Below are positions 28,826 through 39,822 of a DNA stretch of 40,887 bases, piece by piece. Each line of letters begins with the position of its first letter. Position 1 is the first letter of the stretch. A model generated the notes under the pieces. It was not told the DNA's origin, ran no database searches, and saw only the letters and a program-made list of their open reading frames with translations. The translations under genes and the position numbers were made by a program. Origin of the DNA: Syntrophomonadaceae bacterium. Its GTDB lineage: Bacteria > Bacillota > DSM-12270 > Thermacetogeniales > Thermacetogeniaceae. Where the stretch lies: assembly GCA_012516535.1 (NCBI GenBank), contig JAAYWP010000020.1, forward strand, positions 1 through 40,887, given 5' to 3'.

Positions 28826-31393
28826 TTAAGCTTCTTCCTCTCCCCTGCTATCATCCTGCAGCACACCCCGCAGGTAGTGTCCGCGGGTCAACCCAAACTG
28901 AGACACTTCAGCCAACTCATCCCAGGCAGATCTTGCTTTCCTGTGATCCCATTCCCCACAGGCAGCAGCGGTTAACGCCCTTCGGTAGAGGCTGGTCACC
29001 AAATATACATGCTCCGCCGGGTAAGGGCGGAGTTCCAGTCTAAGAATATCATAGCCATCAGTTATTATCTCTGCAAGGTGTTCGATCAGGCAAAGTTCCC
29101 GGGAATTGTAAATGGTCATGCGGCAGCTCTCATCACTTACCACAGGGAAAAAATAGCCACGGCGGTCTTTCAAGAAACATGATTGCTTGCAGGGAAAAGC
29201 ACACTTCCCCTTTCCTCCGGCCATAGCACCTGGGATGCAGTGCTCACTGATCACCAGTGGCAATGCCCCATGAATGACCATCTCCAAACTGCCGCTTCCT
29301 TTAAAGGCAAAACCCTTCAACTGCCTGCGGTTTAACTCAGGTGAGAGGGTCATGCGGCTTACACCGGCCTTCAGCAGTAGATCTGCTGCTGGATCATTGA
29401 ATACCGGCAGCGAAAAATCAGCTACCACCCTCAAGTTATCCTGCAAAGCGTAATAGCAGCCACCCAGATCCCCAGCCAGCACACCATCAGCAGCAAAGTC
29501 TTTTGCGAGCTCCAGATATTTCATGACCACCTTTTCCTGGTTCTCTTGCCAGATCCGCGGCAGCACCAGATATGAGGCTGCTCCCTGTTTGCGGCACTGC
29601 TCCACAGCTGCTCTCAGCTTCTCTTCAGTCCAGGGCTCCCTACCCCTTAAAGAATAACCGCCAAAATAAATGAGATCAGCACCCCCTCTAAGGGCTGCCT
29701 TTAAACCAGCAAAATCCCCCACAGCCACAGCAAGACAAGGGCGCTTCAGTCCATCTCTCCTTTTATCTGCATGCTCCTGCAGCGAGGACCAATACTTCTT
29801 TTGCCTCCTTTGGGCATCCTCAGGGAGGCTGCGCTGGTAGCGGAGAAGACGGTCCCTTTCCAGAGCCTCAGTGAGCTGCCGCCGCACAGCATTGATCTCA
29901 CTTACCGGAAACATCACCCCTCTTTCGATCTCACACTCCAGCTTTTGAAGAACAAAGGGGGTGTTCCCCAAACGATCTACCTGTGCACGCACAGCTTCCT
30001 CGGTCAGCTCATGCTTAATCGCCTTTTCACCGATGAACTCACCTTGAGCAGTATAATGATAACCATCCTCATCCCATCCTTCCAGCAGGAAAGGTTTGCC
30101 TATTCTAGCCACCGCCCTCACATTAAGGGGGATCTTTCGTCTGGAGGGGCCTGTGATCCCTTTCCATGCTTCCTCTTCAAGCTTGCGATCCCGGGTTTTA
30201 AAAATCCGGTCACCCTTGCGCACAAAAAAGGGGATATTGATCTCCACCTCACTGCCGGGTAGAACCCCATCCATTTTTCTACCCTGTGAGTACATCTCCT
30301 TTACAGTAAACCCCTTACAGCCATCTCCTGTCCAAAACTCAATCTCATCCTCAGCTATTAAGGGGAGTTTTGTTTTAAATTTTATCTTTCCTTGACCAGC
30401 TTTGAGCACCCTCCCCAAGTAAAGCCCCCGGTTGTTGGGTTTGGTGTAGCCCATCAGGTCAGGGCCCGGGTTGCCATAAAAATAACCTGTTGTAAAACCG
30501 CGGTTAAAAACAAGGGCCAGATCACGGATTTCTTCAGGGGTTACCTTATAGTTGTCCGGCTCCTCCCAGGCTCTCTGTAAAGCCTCTTTATAGATGCGCA
30601 CAACAGTTGCTACATACTCAGGGCTTTTCATTCTCCCCTCAATCTTTAGAGATGAAACACCGGCTTTAATCAGGTCCGGCAGCTCTCTGATCAGCATCAG
30701 ATCCTTAGGGCTCATCAGGTGTTCCCCCTGATGGTCCGGATAAAGCTCCCGCCCCCTCTCATCTACAAGCTGATAGGGGAGTCTGCAGGGTTGGGCACAG
30801 CGGCCCCGGTTGCCGCTCCTTCCACCAACCATACTGCTGAACAGACACTGCCCGGAATAACAAAAGCAGAGAGCCCCATGCACAAAAACCTCAAGATCCA
30901 TAGTTGTCTTCTTTCTAATCTGCAGCAGATCAGAATATCCCACTTCTCTGGCCAAAATCACCCGGTCAAACCCCAGTTCTTCCAGAAACCTGACACCTGC
31001 AGCATTATGAACTGTCATCTGAGTGCTGCCGTGCAAGGGAATATCAGGAAGCAGTTCTCTGATCACCGCTGCAGCACCCAGATCCTGGACGATCAGTGCA
31101 TCTGCACCCTCTTTGTACAAAAAAAACAGGTAATCGGTAAATTCACCGAATTCCCTGTTATCCACCAGGGTGTTGACTGTAATATAAATCCGCACATTCC
31201 TGCTGTGGGCATACTCAAAGGCATCCTTTAGTGCACTGCGGTCGAAATTATCGGCAAACGCTCTCGCCCCAAACATCTTTCCTGCCAGGTAAACAGCATC
31301 AGCCCCGTTTTCCACCGCAGCCCTTAAAGCCTGGGGGTTTCCCGCAGGTGCCAGCAGTTCCGGTTTTCTGTTTGCCATACCTTTAATCAGCAA
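28826..31393 (-). CDS. U32 family peptidase with C-terminal DUF3656-type region
   Basis: PELLAPAGNPQALRAAVENGADAVYLAGKMFGARA; FVHGALCFCYSGQCLFSSMVGGRSGNRGRCAQPCR. Confidence 0.92.
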   Translation of the reverse strand: MLIKGMANRKPELLAPAGNPQALRAAVENGADAVYLAGKMFGARAFADNFDRSALKDAFEYAHSRNVRIYITVNTLVDNREFGEFTDYLFFLYKEGADALIVQDLGAAAVIRELLPDIPLHGSTQMTVHNAAGVRFLEELGFDRVILAREVGYSDLLQIRKKTTMDLEVFVHGALCFCYSGQCLFSSMVGGRSGNRGRCAQPCRLPYQLVDERGRELYPDHQGEHLMSPKDLMLIRELPDLIKAGVSSLKIEGRMKSPEYVATVVRIYKEALQRAWEEPDNYKVTPEEIRDLALVFNRGFTTGYFYGNPGPDLMGYTKPNNRGLYLGRVLKAGQGKIKFKTKLPLIAEDEIEFWTGDGCKGFTVKEMYSQGRKMDGVLPGSEVEINIPFFVRKGDRIFKTRDRKLEEEAWKGITGPSRRKIPLNVRAVARIGKPFLLEGWDEDGYHYTAQGEFIGEKAIKHELTEEAVRAQVDRLGNTPFVLQKLECEIERGVMFPVSEINAVRRQLTEALERDRLLRYQRSLPEDAQRRQKKYWSSLQEHADKRRDGLKRPCLAVAVGDFAGLKAALRGGADLIYFGGYSLRGREPWTEEKLRAAVEQCRKQGAASYLVLPRIWQENQEKVVMKYLELAKDFAADGVLAGDLGGCYYALQDNLRVVADFSLPVFNDPAADLLLKAGVSRMTLSPELNRRQLKGFAFKGSGSLEMVIHGALPLVISEHCIPGAMAGGKGKCAFPCKQSCFLKDRRGYFFPVVSDESCRMTIYNSRELCLIEHLAEIITDGYDILRLELRPYPAEHVYLVTSLYRRALTAAACGEWDHRKARSAWDELAEVSQFGLTRGHYLRGVLQDDSRGEEEA

Positions 31394-31467
31394 CCTCCAT
31401 ATATGATCAATTCTTAATAAATATTAATTCCCGTTAAACAGTAAACCCATCCCACCAATAACCTATA

Positions 31468-32448
31468 TTACCACTTCTGCACACGGCTGAACCGCAGCAG
31501 CCCTGAACAGGGGACGATCTCTACACCCCGCCGTTCCAGTTCATCCAAAAAGAGGTTTAAACCCAGGGAATCGCTGGCCATATGGCCGGCAATCACCACA
31601 TTGATGTGGTGTTTTTCCGCCTCTTTCCGGTGGTCCTCGCTCATGTGCATCCCCACAATGGTTCCTACACCTGCAGCAGCCAGCTTTTCATAGGATTCCC
31701 TTGCACCGCTGGTGCCACCGGTCATATCCACAAAAATCTTACCTACCCGCCTTTTATCGCTTCCTACCACGATCTTTGGCCCAGCCTTGCGCTTCATACC
31801 CTCTCTGTATTCAGGGATCTCCTTCAGCAATTTCACTATATCCCCCACTGTTTCCGGGTCATTTTTTGTAAAATAGCTGGTTAAGTACTCCTGTACCAAA
31901 TTATCAGCCGGTGTATGCACACACATCAATGGGATACCTAAGAGAGCTGCTGCATCCACTGCTCTGTTATGGTTGATGGGCATGAACCTGCGCTCTACTT
32001 CAGCAATCCTTTTGGCCATCAGACCCTCTGCCACATTGATCGGCACACCCAACATATGGAGTTCATCCTCCTGAATGTGCATCACCTCATACAGAGCTGC
32101 CAGTGCTTTTCCTTCCGGGTGGTGGGAGATCAGCAGGTCGATCCTTTTCCCCCTTTCCCGCAGGCGATCAGCCAACAAGACCTCTCCCACTTCTATATCA
32201 ATACCAGCCAACACACAATCCACATCCTGGTCGAGGTCGCCGTAGAGTACTCTGGTATCACTATATGGATTTCTCAATGACTCCTGGTCAAAATCCTTTT
32301 TCTCACTTTCTTTCAGGTCCGCATACTCCTTTTCCCGCTTAGATAACTCCCTTCTTACCCCTTTTTCACCACGCGGGTCAGCAGCGATTCCTTTGCGAAC
32401 AGCAATCTCATAAATTTCCCTTATTCTCACCAGTTTCTCCTCCCTCAA
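31468..32448 (-). CDS. NIF3-like dinuclear metal-centre protein
   Basis: DLLISHHPEG, MPINHNRAVDAAALLGIPLMCVHTPADN, GMHMSEDHRKEAEKHHINVVIAGHMASDSLGLN. Confidence 0.8.
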   Translation of the reverse strand: MREEKLVRIREIYEIAVRKGIAADPRGEKGVRRELSKREKEYADLKESEKKDFDQESLRNPYSDTRVLYGDLDQDVDCVLAGIDIEVGEVLLADRLRERGKRIDLLISHHPEGKALAALYEVMHIQEDELHMLGVPINVAEGLMAKRIAEVERRFMPINHNRAVDAAALLGIPLMCVHTPADNLVQEYLTSYFTKNDPETVGDIVKLLKEIPEYREGMKRKAGPKIVVGSDKRRVGKIFVDMTGGTSGARESYEKLAAAGVGTIVGMHMSEDHRKEAEKHHINVVIAGHMASDSLGLNLFLDELERRGVEIVPCSGLLRFSRVQKW

Positions 32449-32454
32449 CTGAGA

Positions 32455-34167
32455 TTAACTCCTCTGCAGCCAATCGGACAATTGCTCAAAGGACATGGTA
32501 TTAATAACATCATCCCTCTCCAACCAACCCCGGCGTGCCTGCAACACCCCATACTGCAGATCATCTAAAAAATGCAGGTTATGGGCATCTGTATTGACAG
32601 CAAAACACACCCCCAGTTCCTTCCCCCTGCGGATATACCGGTCACAGAGGTCTAAGCGATCCGGGGATGAGTTGATCTCCAGAGCTGTGCCTGTTGCTGC
32701 TGCCACCTTTAATAGCTGATCAATATCTATGGAATAGGGCTCTCTCCTGCCGAGCAGGCGCCCTGTTGGATGCCCGATAATATCCACATGTTTATTCTGC
32801 ATTGCGCCGACAACCCTCTCGGTGAGGGTCTTTTCGTCCTGATTGAAGCCGGAGTGAATAGAAGCTATAACAATATCCATCTCTGCTAACAGGTCATCAT
32901 TGAAATCCAAACTGCCGTCAGGGCGAATCTCCACTTCAATCCCAGCCAGCAGACGAAAATCAGAAAATCTTTGGTTTATACGGCGGATCTCCTCCCGCTG
33001 CTCCCAAACCCTGCCTTCAGTTAAACCACGGGCAACATAGAGAGATTTAGAGTGATCAGTTACAGCCAGATACTGATAGCCACGCTTGCGAGCCTCTTTA
33101 GCCAGTTCTTCAAGGCTATTGACCCCATCACTCCACCGGCTGTGGACATGCAGGTCCCCTTTGATATCACATTCCTCAAGCAGATTAGGGAGATCACCTT
33201 TTATCGCAGCCTGGATCTCCCCCCTCCCCTCTCGCAGTTCTGGTGGTATATACAACATTCCCAATCTGCTGTAGAGTTCCTCCTCAGAGGAAGGGGGTGG
33301 TTCTTTTTTACTAGAATAGAGCCTTTTTTCACTGATCTCCCACCCTGATCTGCGGGCAAGAACCCATAATTCCTCATTGTGATCCTTTGACCCTGTCATA
33401 TACTGCAGTGCAGCAGCATAATGCTCAGGTTGAACAACCATTATATCCGCTCTGATACCCCACTTTGTCATGAGCGATAGCTGACAATCCTCTGCTATCA
33501 ACAACTCCTGGAGAAAAGGAGCAGCCGCCAACTCCTCAATTGCAGTCAAAGGATCATGAGCAACTGCAACAAAATCTAGATCACCCACAGTCTCCATACC
33601 GCGCCTAAGGCTGCCGGCAATGCTTGCCATTTTTATGCCAGACAAACTTTGAAGATAATCCTTTATCTCCCCGGCAATAGAAAAGGCATGATTCAGCAGC
33701 AGCCTCTTTTTTGATGACGCAAGGGCTTCCAAACCGCGCAGAATCGCCTCTTCAGTTTTGATGCCGATACCAGGCAGTTCCCTAAGGCGCTTTTCCCGAG
33801 CAGCAGTCTCCAATTCAGCCAGATCCCTCGGTTGCAGATGTTGGTAGATAATTTGGGCAGTCTTAGCGCCGATTCCGGGTATTAGCAGCAGTTGACGCAG
33901 GGAAGCGGGCACTTTTTCCCGAAGTTCATCATAGTACCTCAGCTTCCCTGTGGTTATTAACTCTTCTATTTTCCCGGCCAGAGCATCCCCTATCCCCGGT
34001 ATCTCTTTAAGGCGCCCTTCCTGGTAAAGTTGAAAAGCATCTAAATAGGTATTGCTCAACTGATGGGCGGCTCTCCTATAGGCACGGGATTTATAAGGGC
34101 TCTCCCCGAGGATGTCCAGCAGGTCTGCTATTTCGTTGAAGATCTGTGCTATTTCCCAGTTATTCAT
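32455..34167 (-). CDS. polX: DNA polymerase/3'-5' exonuclease PolX
   Basis: Pol beta-like N-terminus with HhH motifs (IPGIGDALAGKIEEL), GSLRRGMETVGDLDFVAV, C-terminal PHP domain (DLHVHSRWSDGVNSLEELA). Confidence 0.95.
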   Translation of the reverse strand: MNNWEIAQIFNEIADLLDILGESPYKSRAYRRAAHQLSNTYLDAFQLYQEGRLKEIPGIGDALAGKIEELITTGKLRYYDELREKVPASLRQLLLIPGIGAKTAQIIYQHLQPRDLAELETAAREKRLRELPGIGIKTEEAILRGLEALASSKKRLLLNHAFSIAGEIKDYLQSLSGIKMASIAGSLRRGMETVGDLDFVAVAHDPLTAIEELAAAPFLQELLIAEDCQLSLMTKWGIRADIMVVQPEHYAAALQYMTGSKDHNEELWVLARRSGWEISEKRLYSSKKEPPPSSEEELYSRLGMLYIPPELREGRGEIQAAIKGDLPNLLEECDIKGDLHVHSRWSDGVNSLEELAKEARKRGYQYLAVTDHSKSLYVARGLTEGRVWEQREEIRRINQRFSDFRLLAGIEVEIRPDGSLDFNDDLLAEMDIVIASIHSGFNQDEKTLTERVVGAMQNKHVDIIGHPTGRLLGRREPYSIDIDQLLKVAAATGTALEINSSPDRLDLCDRYIRRGKELGVCFAVNTDAHNLHFLDDLQYGVLQARRGWLERDDVINTMSFEQLSDWLQRS

Positions 34168-34480
34168 CTTTACTGCTCAGTTTTTTGACCTCATCCAGTT
34201 GTTTGGAAAGATTGTCATAATCCTCATGTAATTTGACCAGATCCTCTGCAATGTTGAGAGCAGCCCACACAGCCACTTTGCTCAAGGGTAATTGTGGATT
34301 TTTCTGCCCTACCAGCCGCATCTTCCGGTCAACATAGGCAGCAATTTTTTCAATCACCGCTGGCTCAGCATGCCCTCTGATAATATACTCCTCACCATAA
34401 ATATTCACTGTTACCTTAGTTTTTCCCTGATCTGTGATCTCCCTCTCCGCCCCTTCCAATGCAGAAGTTATTTTCTCCAT
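34160..34480 (-). CDS. zapA: Cell division protein ZapA
   Basis: KVTVNIYGEEYIIRGHAEPAVIEKIAAYVDRKMR; genomic context next to pheT/polX. Confidence 0.88.
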   Translation of the reverse strand: MEKITSALEGAEREITDQGKTKVTVNIYGEEYIIRGHAEPAVIEKIAAYVDRKMRLVGQKNPQLPLSKVAVWAALNIAEDLVKLHEDYDNLSKQLDEVKKLSSKDE

Positions 34481-34548
34481 ATTCTCCCCCCCTGGATTGT
34501 TGAGGATATGAAAAACTTCTCCAGAGGCTTAGCAGAATCCTGCCAAGC

Positions 34549-36960
34549 CTATCTTAAACGCGCACCTGCTTCCCTCTCCAGAAGTTGAAGAATACCGCTG
34601 TGCACCGCTGCCACCTCTTCATCGGTCAGTGTGCGCTCCGGAGACTGGTAAAGCAGAGAATAAGCCAAACTTCTATAACCCTCTGGAACTTGGTCACCAT
34701 AATAGACATCGAACAGCCGCGCTTCCTTGAGGAGGCTTCCTCCCCCTCTGTAGATCAACTCCTGTACCCGGGCAGCAGGCACTGATAATGGAACAAGCAC
34801 AGCCAGGTCCCTAACTACCCCAGGATAGCGGGGTATGGGCTGAGCTATTAAATCCCGGCTGCTGAATTGAATCACTTTATCCAGGTCTAATTCACAGTAG
34901 ACAACCCTTGTATTAACTTCGTAATTAGCTAATAGATCAGGGTGAAGTTCTCCTAGATACCCCAGCAGTTCTTCCTCATAAAAGATCTGTGCTGACCGTC
35001 CCGGGTGCAGGGCTGGAGAACCGGCATAGCTTTGAAATTGAACATTTTCTACCCTCAGTATCTCCAGGATTCCCTCTACAATCCCTTTGATATAGTAAAA
35101 ATCCCTTTCCATACCCTTTACCTGCCAGCCGGTATCAAGCTTGCCACAGGCAATCACTCCTAGATGAAGGCGCTCATCAGGTATTTTCCCCTCTCCGCTG
35201 GGGATAAACACATTACCCACCTCAAACAACCCGAGATCAGTCATTTTGCGGTGATAATTATAAGTCAGCACATCCATCAGGCCAGGCAGGAGCGTTGTCC
35301 GCATCACACCCTGCTCCTCTCCCAACGGATTTTTGATTCTCAAAACATTTCTCAAGGGACTGTCCTTGGGTATCCTCAGCTTATCAAAAACACTTTCTCC
35401 GATAAAACTGTAGGTAAGCACTTCATCAAGCCCAAAGCTGCAGACCGTATCGGTCACCAACTCTTTGATGGAATCTGTGTATTTCTGATCCTGGACCAGT
35501 GACCCTGCTGGATAGGTTACTGGTATCTGATCATAACCATAGAGACGAGCAACCTCTTCGATTAGATCTACTTCTTCATATATATCCACCCGGTAGGGTG
35601 GAACTGTCACTAAAATACTATCCTGACCGCACAGTTCACAGGGAAAATCCAGCCTGCTCAGGATTTCCTGTACTTCTGCCCGGGATAACTCTGTACCCAA
35701 AACTTTGTTCACCCGGGAGGTGCGCAGTCTGATAGAGCGCTGAGGCTCAGGCCTTATATAATTGTCGATCACACCTGCTGTAACTTCCCCGGCACCCAAC
35801 TGCTGGATCAGCTGTGCCGCCCGATTGAGAGCGGGAATAACACCCTCAGGGTTAACACCCTTTTCAAAACGGGCTGAGGCCTCTGTCCGCATCCCTAACC
35901 TCATTGCTGTCCTGCGCACACTATAGGGATCAAACAAGGCTGATTCCAAAACAACTGTCCGGGTTTTTTCAGTCACTTCACTGGCCAGACCGCCCATAAC
36001 ACCGGCTATAGCCACAGCCTCATCCTGATCAGCGATCACCAGCATATCAACATCCAGTTCCCTTTCAGTTCCATCAAGGGAAACCATTTTTTCTCCGGCT
36101 TTGGCCCGTCTGACATTGATCTGTCTTCCTTTCAGCATATCACAATCAAAGGCATGCAGGGGTTGGCCGTATTCCAGCATAACATAATTGGTCACATCAA
36201 CAATATTATTGATCGGCCTCATCCCTGCTGACAGCAGCCTATACTGCATCCAGGCTGGGGATGGGCCTAACTTGATATTGCGCACAACACGGCAGGCATA
36301 ACGGCGGCAAAGATCCGGATCCAGGATCGCAACCCTGATCAGGTCCTCTGTTTTCTCCTCACATTCTTCCAGTGCGACTTGGGGCAGGTGCAACTTGCTC
36401 CCAGGGATAATCCCTTTCACTTCCCGGGCAATATTGATCACAGCCTGGCAGTCCCCTCTGTTGGGAGTCAGCTCAAACTCCAGGATGCGGTCATCAAGAT
36501 TCAATGCTTTATCCAAGCTAGTACCTGGCGGTATATCACCGCTTAAAAGCAGGATTCCCTTATCATCTCCAAAACCCCATTCATCTGTTCCCAGTTCTGA
36601 ACCGGAACAAAGCATCCCTTCAGATAGCTCACCCCGAAACTCCCTTGCTTCCACCTTTCCGCCGGGCAGCATCACTCCGGGCAAAGCCACCGCTGCACAA
36701 GCACCAACCTTTAAATTAGGGGCACCGCTGACCAGTTGAATAATCGCAGAACCTGTATCCACACTGCATAAACTGAGCTGGTCAGCATTGGGATGAGGTT
36801 TCACATCCAAAATTTTCCCCACAATGATCTGATCCAAATTCTCTACTGGGGGGAAGACCCCCTCAACCTCCAAACCCACCATGGTCAATTCTTCTGCCAG
36901 TTCCTCTGGCGGCAATTCGCATTCCACATACTCCTGCAGCCAACTGTATGCTACACGCAA
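34549..36960 (-). CDS. pheT: Phenylalanyl-tRNA synthetase beta subunit
   Basis: 803 aa; MRVAYSWLQEYVECELPPEELAEELTMVGLEVEG; B3/B5/FDX-ACB organisation. Confidence 0.98.
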   Translation of the reverse strand: MRVAYSWLQEYVECELPPEELAEELTMVGLEVEGVFPPVENLDQIIVGKILDVKPHPNADQLSLCSVDTGSAIIQLVSGAPNLKVGACAAVALPGVMLPGGKVEAREFRGELSEGMLCSGSELGTDEWGFGDDKGILLLSGDIPPGTSLDKALNLDDRILEFELTPNRGDCQAVINIAREVKGIIPGSKLHLPQVALEECEEKTEDLIRVAILDPDLCRRYACRVVRNIKLGPSPAWMQYRLLSAGMRPINNIVDVTNYVMLEYGQPLHAFDCDMLKGRQINVRRAKAGEKMVSLDGTERELDVDMLVIADQDEAVAIAGVMGGLASEVTEKTRTVVLESALFDPYSVRRTAMRLGMRTEASARFEKGVNPEGVIPALNRAAQLIQQLGAGEVTAGVIDNYIRPEPQRSIRLRTSRVNKVLGTELSRAEVQEILSRLDFPCELCGQDSILVTVPPYRVDIYEEVDLIEEVARLYGYDQIPVTYPAGSLVQDQKYTDSIKELVTDTVCSFGLDEVLTYSFIGESVFDKLRIPKDSPLRNVLRIKNPLGEEQGVMRTTLLPGLMDVLTYNYHRKMTDLGLFEVGNVFIPSGEGKIPDERLHLGVIACGKLDTGWQVKGMERDFYYIKGIVEGILEILRVENVQFQSYAGSPALHPGRSAQIFYEEELLGYLGELHPDLLANYEVNTRVVYCELDLDKVIQFSSRDLIAQPIPRYPGVVRDLAVLVPLSVPAARVQELIYRGGGSLLKEARLFDVYYGDQVPEGYRSLAYSLLYQSPERTLTDEEVAAVHSGILQLLEREAGARLR

Positions 36961-36973
36961 GGTATTATCCCTC

Positions 36974-37996
36974 CTAAAACTGATGCAGAAATCTCACATC
37001 ATTTTCAAAAAAGAGGCGCAGATCATTGATCCCGTATTTGAGCATAGCAATTCTCTCCACACCCATACCGAAAGCAAAGCCCACAACTCTCTCCGGGTCA
37101 TATCCTGCATTGGCCAGCACCTTGGGGTGGACCATCCCACAACCCAGGATCTCCAACCAACCTGTATTTGAACAGACCCGGCAGCCTTTTCCACTACAGT
37201 TCATACAGGATATATCCACCTCAGCACTGGGTTCTGTAAAAGGGAAAAAGCTGGGCCTCAATCTGATCTCCCGCTCCTGACCAAACATCTGCCTGGCAAA
37301 GTTCAATAATACTCCCTTCAGGTCCCCAAGAGTACACTCCCTGTCAACCAGCAGTCCTTCCACCTGATGAAACATCGGTGAATGGGTAGCATCATCATCC
37401 CTCCGGTAGACCTTGCCTGGTGCAATAATCCTCACCGGAAGATGGGGTACCCTCTTTTCCATTACACGTATCTGTACAGGGGAGGTATGGGTACGCAGTA
37501 AGACCTCCTCACTGAAATAAAAAGAATCTTGCATATCCCTAGCTGGATGGCCTTTGGGGATATTCAAAGCCTCAAAATTGTAATAATCATATTCCACCTC
37601 AGGCCCCTCTGCCACTTTAAAACCCATAGCAGTAAAGATATCCTTTATCTCAGCCATGATAATTGATAAAGGATGTTTATGGCCAATCTGTACAGGCCGG
37701 CCAGGAAGAGTCACATCAATGGCTTCCTCTGCTAATTTTCTTTCCTTCTCCGCAGCACTCAGTACCGCCAACCGTTTATCCAGTTCCTCTTCGATCAGCT
37801 GGCGCACCTGATTGGCCAGTTCTCCCAGGCGGGGTCTTTCCTCAGGAGGGACACTGCCCATACCCCTTAAAACCTTAGTCAGCTGTCCCTTTTTTCCCAA
37901 GTACTTAACCCGCAGCCCTTGAAGCTCATCTCTGCTGCCTGCACTTTTGAGATCTGCTAAAGCACTCTCTTTAATCTTTTTTATTTCCTTTTCCAC
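36974..37996 (-). CDS. pheS: Phenylalanyl-tRNA synthetase alpha subunit
   Basis: [72 protein letters not shown] start near 37996; the ORF beyond runs into the T-box terminator. Confidence 0.97.
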   Translation of the reverse strand: MEKEIKKIKESALADLKSAGSRDELQGLRVKYLGKKGQLTKVLRGMGSVPPEERPRLGELANQVRQLIEEELDKRLAVLSAAEKERKLAEEAIDVTLPGRPVQIGHKHPLSIIMAEIKDIFTAMGFKVAEGPEVEYDYYNFEALNIPKGHPARDMQDSFYFSEEVLLRTHTSPVQIRVMEKRVPHLPVRIIAPGKVYRRDDDATHSPMFHQVEGLLVDRECTLGDLKGVLLNFARQMFGQEREIRLRPSFFPFTEPSAEVDISCMNCSGKGCRVCSNTGWLEILGCGMVHPKVLANAGYDPERVVGFAFGMGVERIAMLKYGINDLRLFFENDVRFLHQF

Positions 37997-38024
37997 CCTG
38001 TTATCCACCCCTTTTATCAACAAT

Positions 38025-38056
38025 GAAAAACCCCCGTCTCTTAAGGGACGGGGGTT
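38025..38056 (-). terminator. T-box-regulated terminator before pheS
   Basis: AACCCCCGTCCCTTAAGAGACGGGGGTTTTT on the minus strand. Confidence 0.92.
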
Positions 38057-38285
38057 TGATAACCCGCGCGGTACCACCCTTCTTGGCCTTGCGGCCCTCT
38101 TTAGGGTAATGCTTGATGTTAACGGTACAACCGGCACCATCTACTGGCCATTTACGCGTTCAACAGTGCAGCTCATAGGCGAACTTCAGCAAGCCGAGTC
38201 CTAGCTGTACTCTCAGTCTCTGATACAGCCTCCCTGAAAGGCCCTTTGCTTACTTACTCCTCCCGGTCATTGCTTTTGCTGTTTG
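38025..38285 (-). ncRNA. T-box leader of the pheST operon
   Basis: Minus strand carries AAGGGTGGTACCGCG (38067-38079 core) followed by the terminator; candidate TTC specifier at 38181-38183. The 5' end is approximate. Confidence 0.93.
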
Positions 38286-38502
38286 CAATTTTGCTTTTAT
38301 CACATATATTAGTGATACAAATATTTGCGATAGAGCATAAATGCATACAGTGATCCAGTGTACTTAAAAATCATCCAGTAAAAACGAGCGGGAATCGGCA
38401 TCCCTCTCACATCCTTTATGGAGATAGACTAGATGCACCTTGAATGCATTATATCATACGGCTGCTCCTGGCACAACATCCCCTTTTCTACCCTTTCTCC
38501 TG

Positions 38503-38521
38503 GCATTGGGCTGCCCAATGC
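38503..38521. repeat. Short perfect inverted repeat just after the trmH-like stop
   Basis: GCATTGGG-ctg-CCCAATGC; no T-tract. Confidence 0.5.
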
Positions 38522-38525
38522 TCAC

Positions 38526-39335
38526 TTATCCCGGATCCCGCTGGCGGAAGATTTCATAAAGGATCAGAGATGCCGCCACAGCGGCATTCAGAGATTCAAC
38601 TCCCCCTGCTAAAGGAATTCTGACTTTAAGATCAACCAAATCTAATAACTCTGTTCTGATACCCCGGGATTCATTTCCGATCAGGATCAGATGGCCTCCT
38701 TTGCGAAAATCCACATGATAATATTTCTTATCTGTTCTTGGATCCGCAGCAACAGTGAGAAAACCTGCCTCTTTTACTTTTCTGATCAGTGTGTCGAGCT
38801 CCACCTGTTGAAAAACGGGAACGCGAAAAACCGCTCCCATAGTTGCCCTCAGGACCTTGGGATTAAATAGATCTACAGTTCCCTTTCCCAAAAAAACGGC
38901 TTTTACCCCTACCCCAGCGGCAGTTCTGATTATCGTTCCCAGATTGCCCGGGTCCTGCAGGCCGTCCAGTGCAACTAAAAGTCCATCCCCTTCTCTAATA
39001 ACCTGCTCTTCATTCCAGACAGGCATAGAACATACAGCCACAACTCCCTGAGGTGTCTCTGTATCAGAGATTTTTGCCAACAGCTCATCCTTAACAAAAA
39101 ACAAAGGAAGCTGCTGAAGCCTGGCTTGTTCCATGATTTCTTTACACTTCTGGCTATACCGGTTATCCTCTGCCACCATCACATAATCGAGAGGTGCATT
39201 ATTGAACAGCGCATCTTCAACAAAGTTGACACCCTCGATCAAAAAATTATGATACAGCTCCCTGTACTTTCTTTTTTTTAAACAGCGAGCAAATTTGAGC
39301 GCCTGTTTCATTGTTTTTATTTCCAAAAAAATCAC
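38526..39335 (-). CDS. TrmH/SpoU family RNA methyltransferase
   Basis: LDGLQDPGNLGTIIRTAAGVGVKAVFLGKGTVDLFNPKVLRATMGAVFRVPV; LIGNESRGI; IPLAGGVESLNAAVAASLILYEI. Confidence 0.95.
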   Translation of the reverse strand: MIFLEIKTMKQALKFARCLKKRKYRELYHNFLIEGVNFVEDALFNNAPLDYVMVAEDNRYSQKCKEIMEQARLQQLPLFFVKDELLAKISDTETPQGVVAVCSMPVWNEEQVIREGDGLLVALDGLQDPGNLGTIIRTAAGVGVKAVFLGKGTVDLFNPKVLRATMGAVFRVPVFQQVELDTLIRKVKEAGFLTVAADPRTDKKYYHVDFRKGGHLILIGNESRGIRTELLDLVDLKVRIPLAGGVESLNAAVAASLILYEIFRQRDPG

Positions 39336-39396
39336 CTTAACTTCGTGCTATCAGCTACCGCAGCAGACCGGTTTAGCAAACCAATTTATTCTATAA

Positions 39397-39426
39397 AAAA
39401 AGTATGGTAAAACACCATACTTTTTC
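39397..39426 (-). terminator. Intrinsic terminator downstream of rplT (bidirectional)
   Basis: AGTATGGT-gtttt-ACCATACTTTTTTT on the minus strand. Confidence 0.88.
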
Positions 39427-39447
39427 GCCTTCTTTTATTTGCATCTG

Positions 39448-39801
39448 TTAGAGATTGCGTTTTGCCAATTCCACAAGCTTGCTGAAAGCAGATGCATCAT
39501 TGACCGCAAGCTCTGCCAGCATCTTTCTGTTCACACCGACGCCAGCTTTTTTCAGCCCGTTCATAAATTTATTGTAAGAAAGACCATTGCTGCGGGCAGC
39601 AGCGTTGATCCGTGTGATCCAGAGCTGCCGGAAATCACGCTTCCGCAGCCTCCGGTGAATATAGGCATAGTTCAGTGATTTCATCACTTGCTGGTTGGCT
39701 ACCCGAAATAGCTTGCTTTTTGCTCCCCGATAGCCCCTGGCTAACTTCAGTATCTTTTTACGGCGGCGCCTTGTAGCCGGTCCACCTTTTACCCTTGCCA
39801 T
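39448..39801 (-). CDS. rplT: 50S ribosomal protein L20
   Basis: [35 protein letters not shown]. Confidence 0.99.
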   Translation of the reverse strand: MARVKGGPATRRRRKKILKLARGYRGAKSKLFRVANQQVMKSLNYAYIHRRLRKRDFRQLWITRINAAARSNGLSYNKFMNGLKKAGVGVNRKMLAELAVNDASAFSKLVELAKRNL

Positions 39802-39822
39802 GACAGTTAACCTCCTTTGTTC

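Noticed and set aside
36974-38140. Long-start version of pheS
   Set aside because: The extra residues are translated T-box antiterminator/terminator sequence; the PheS N-terminus begins near the GTG at 37996.
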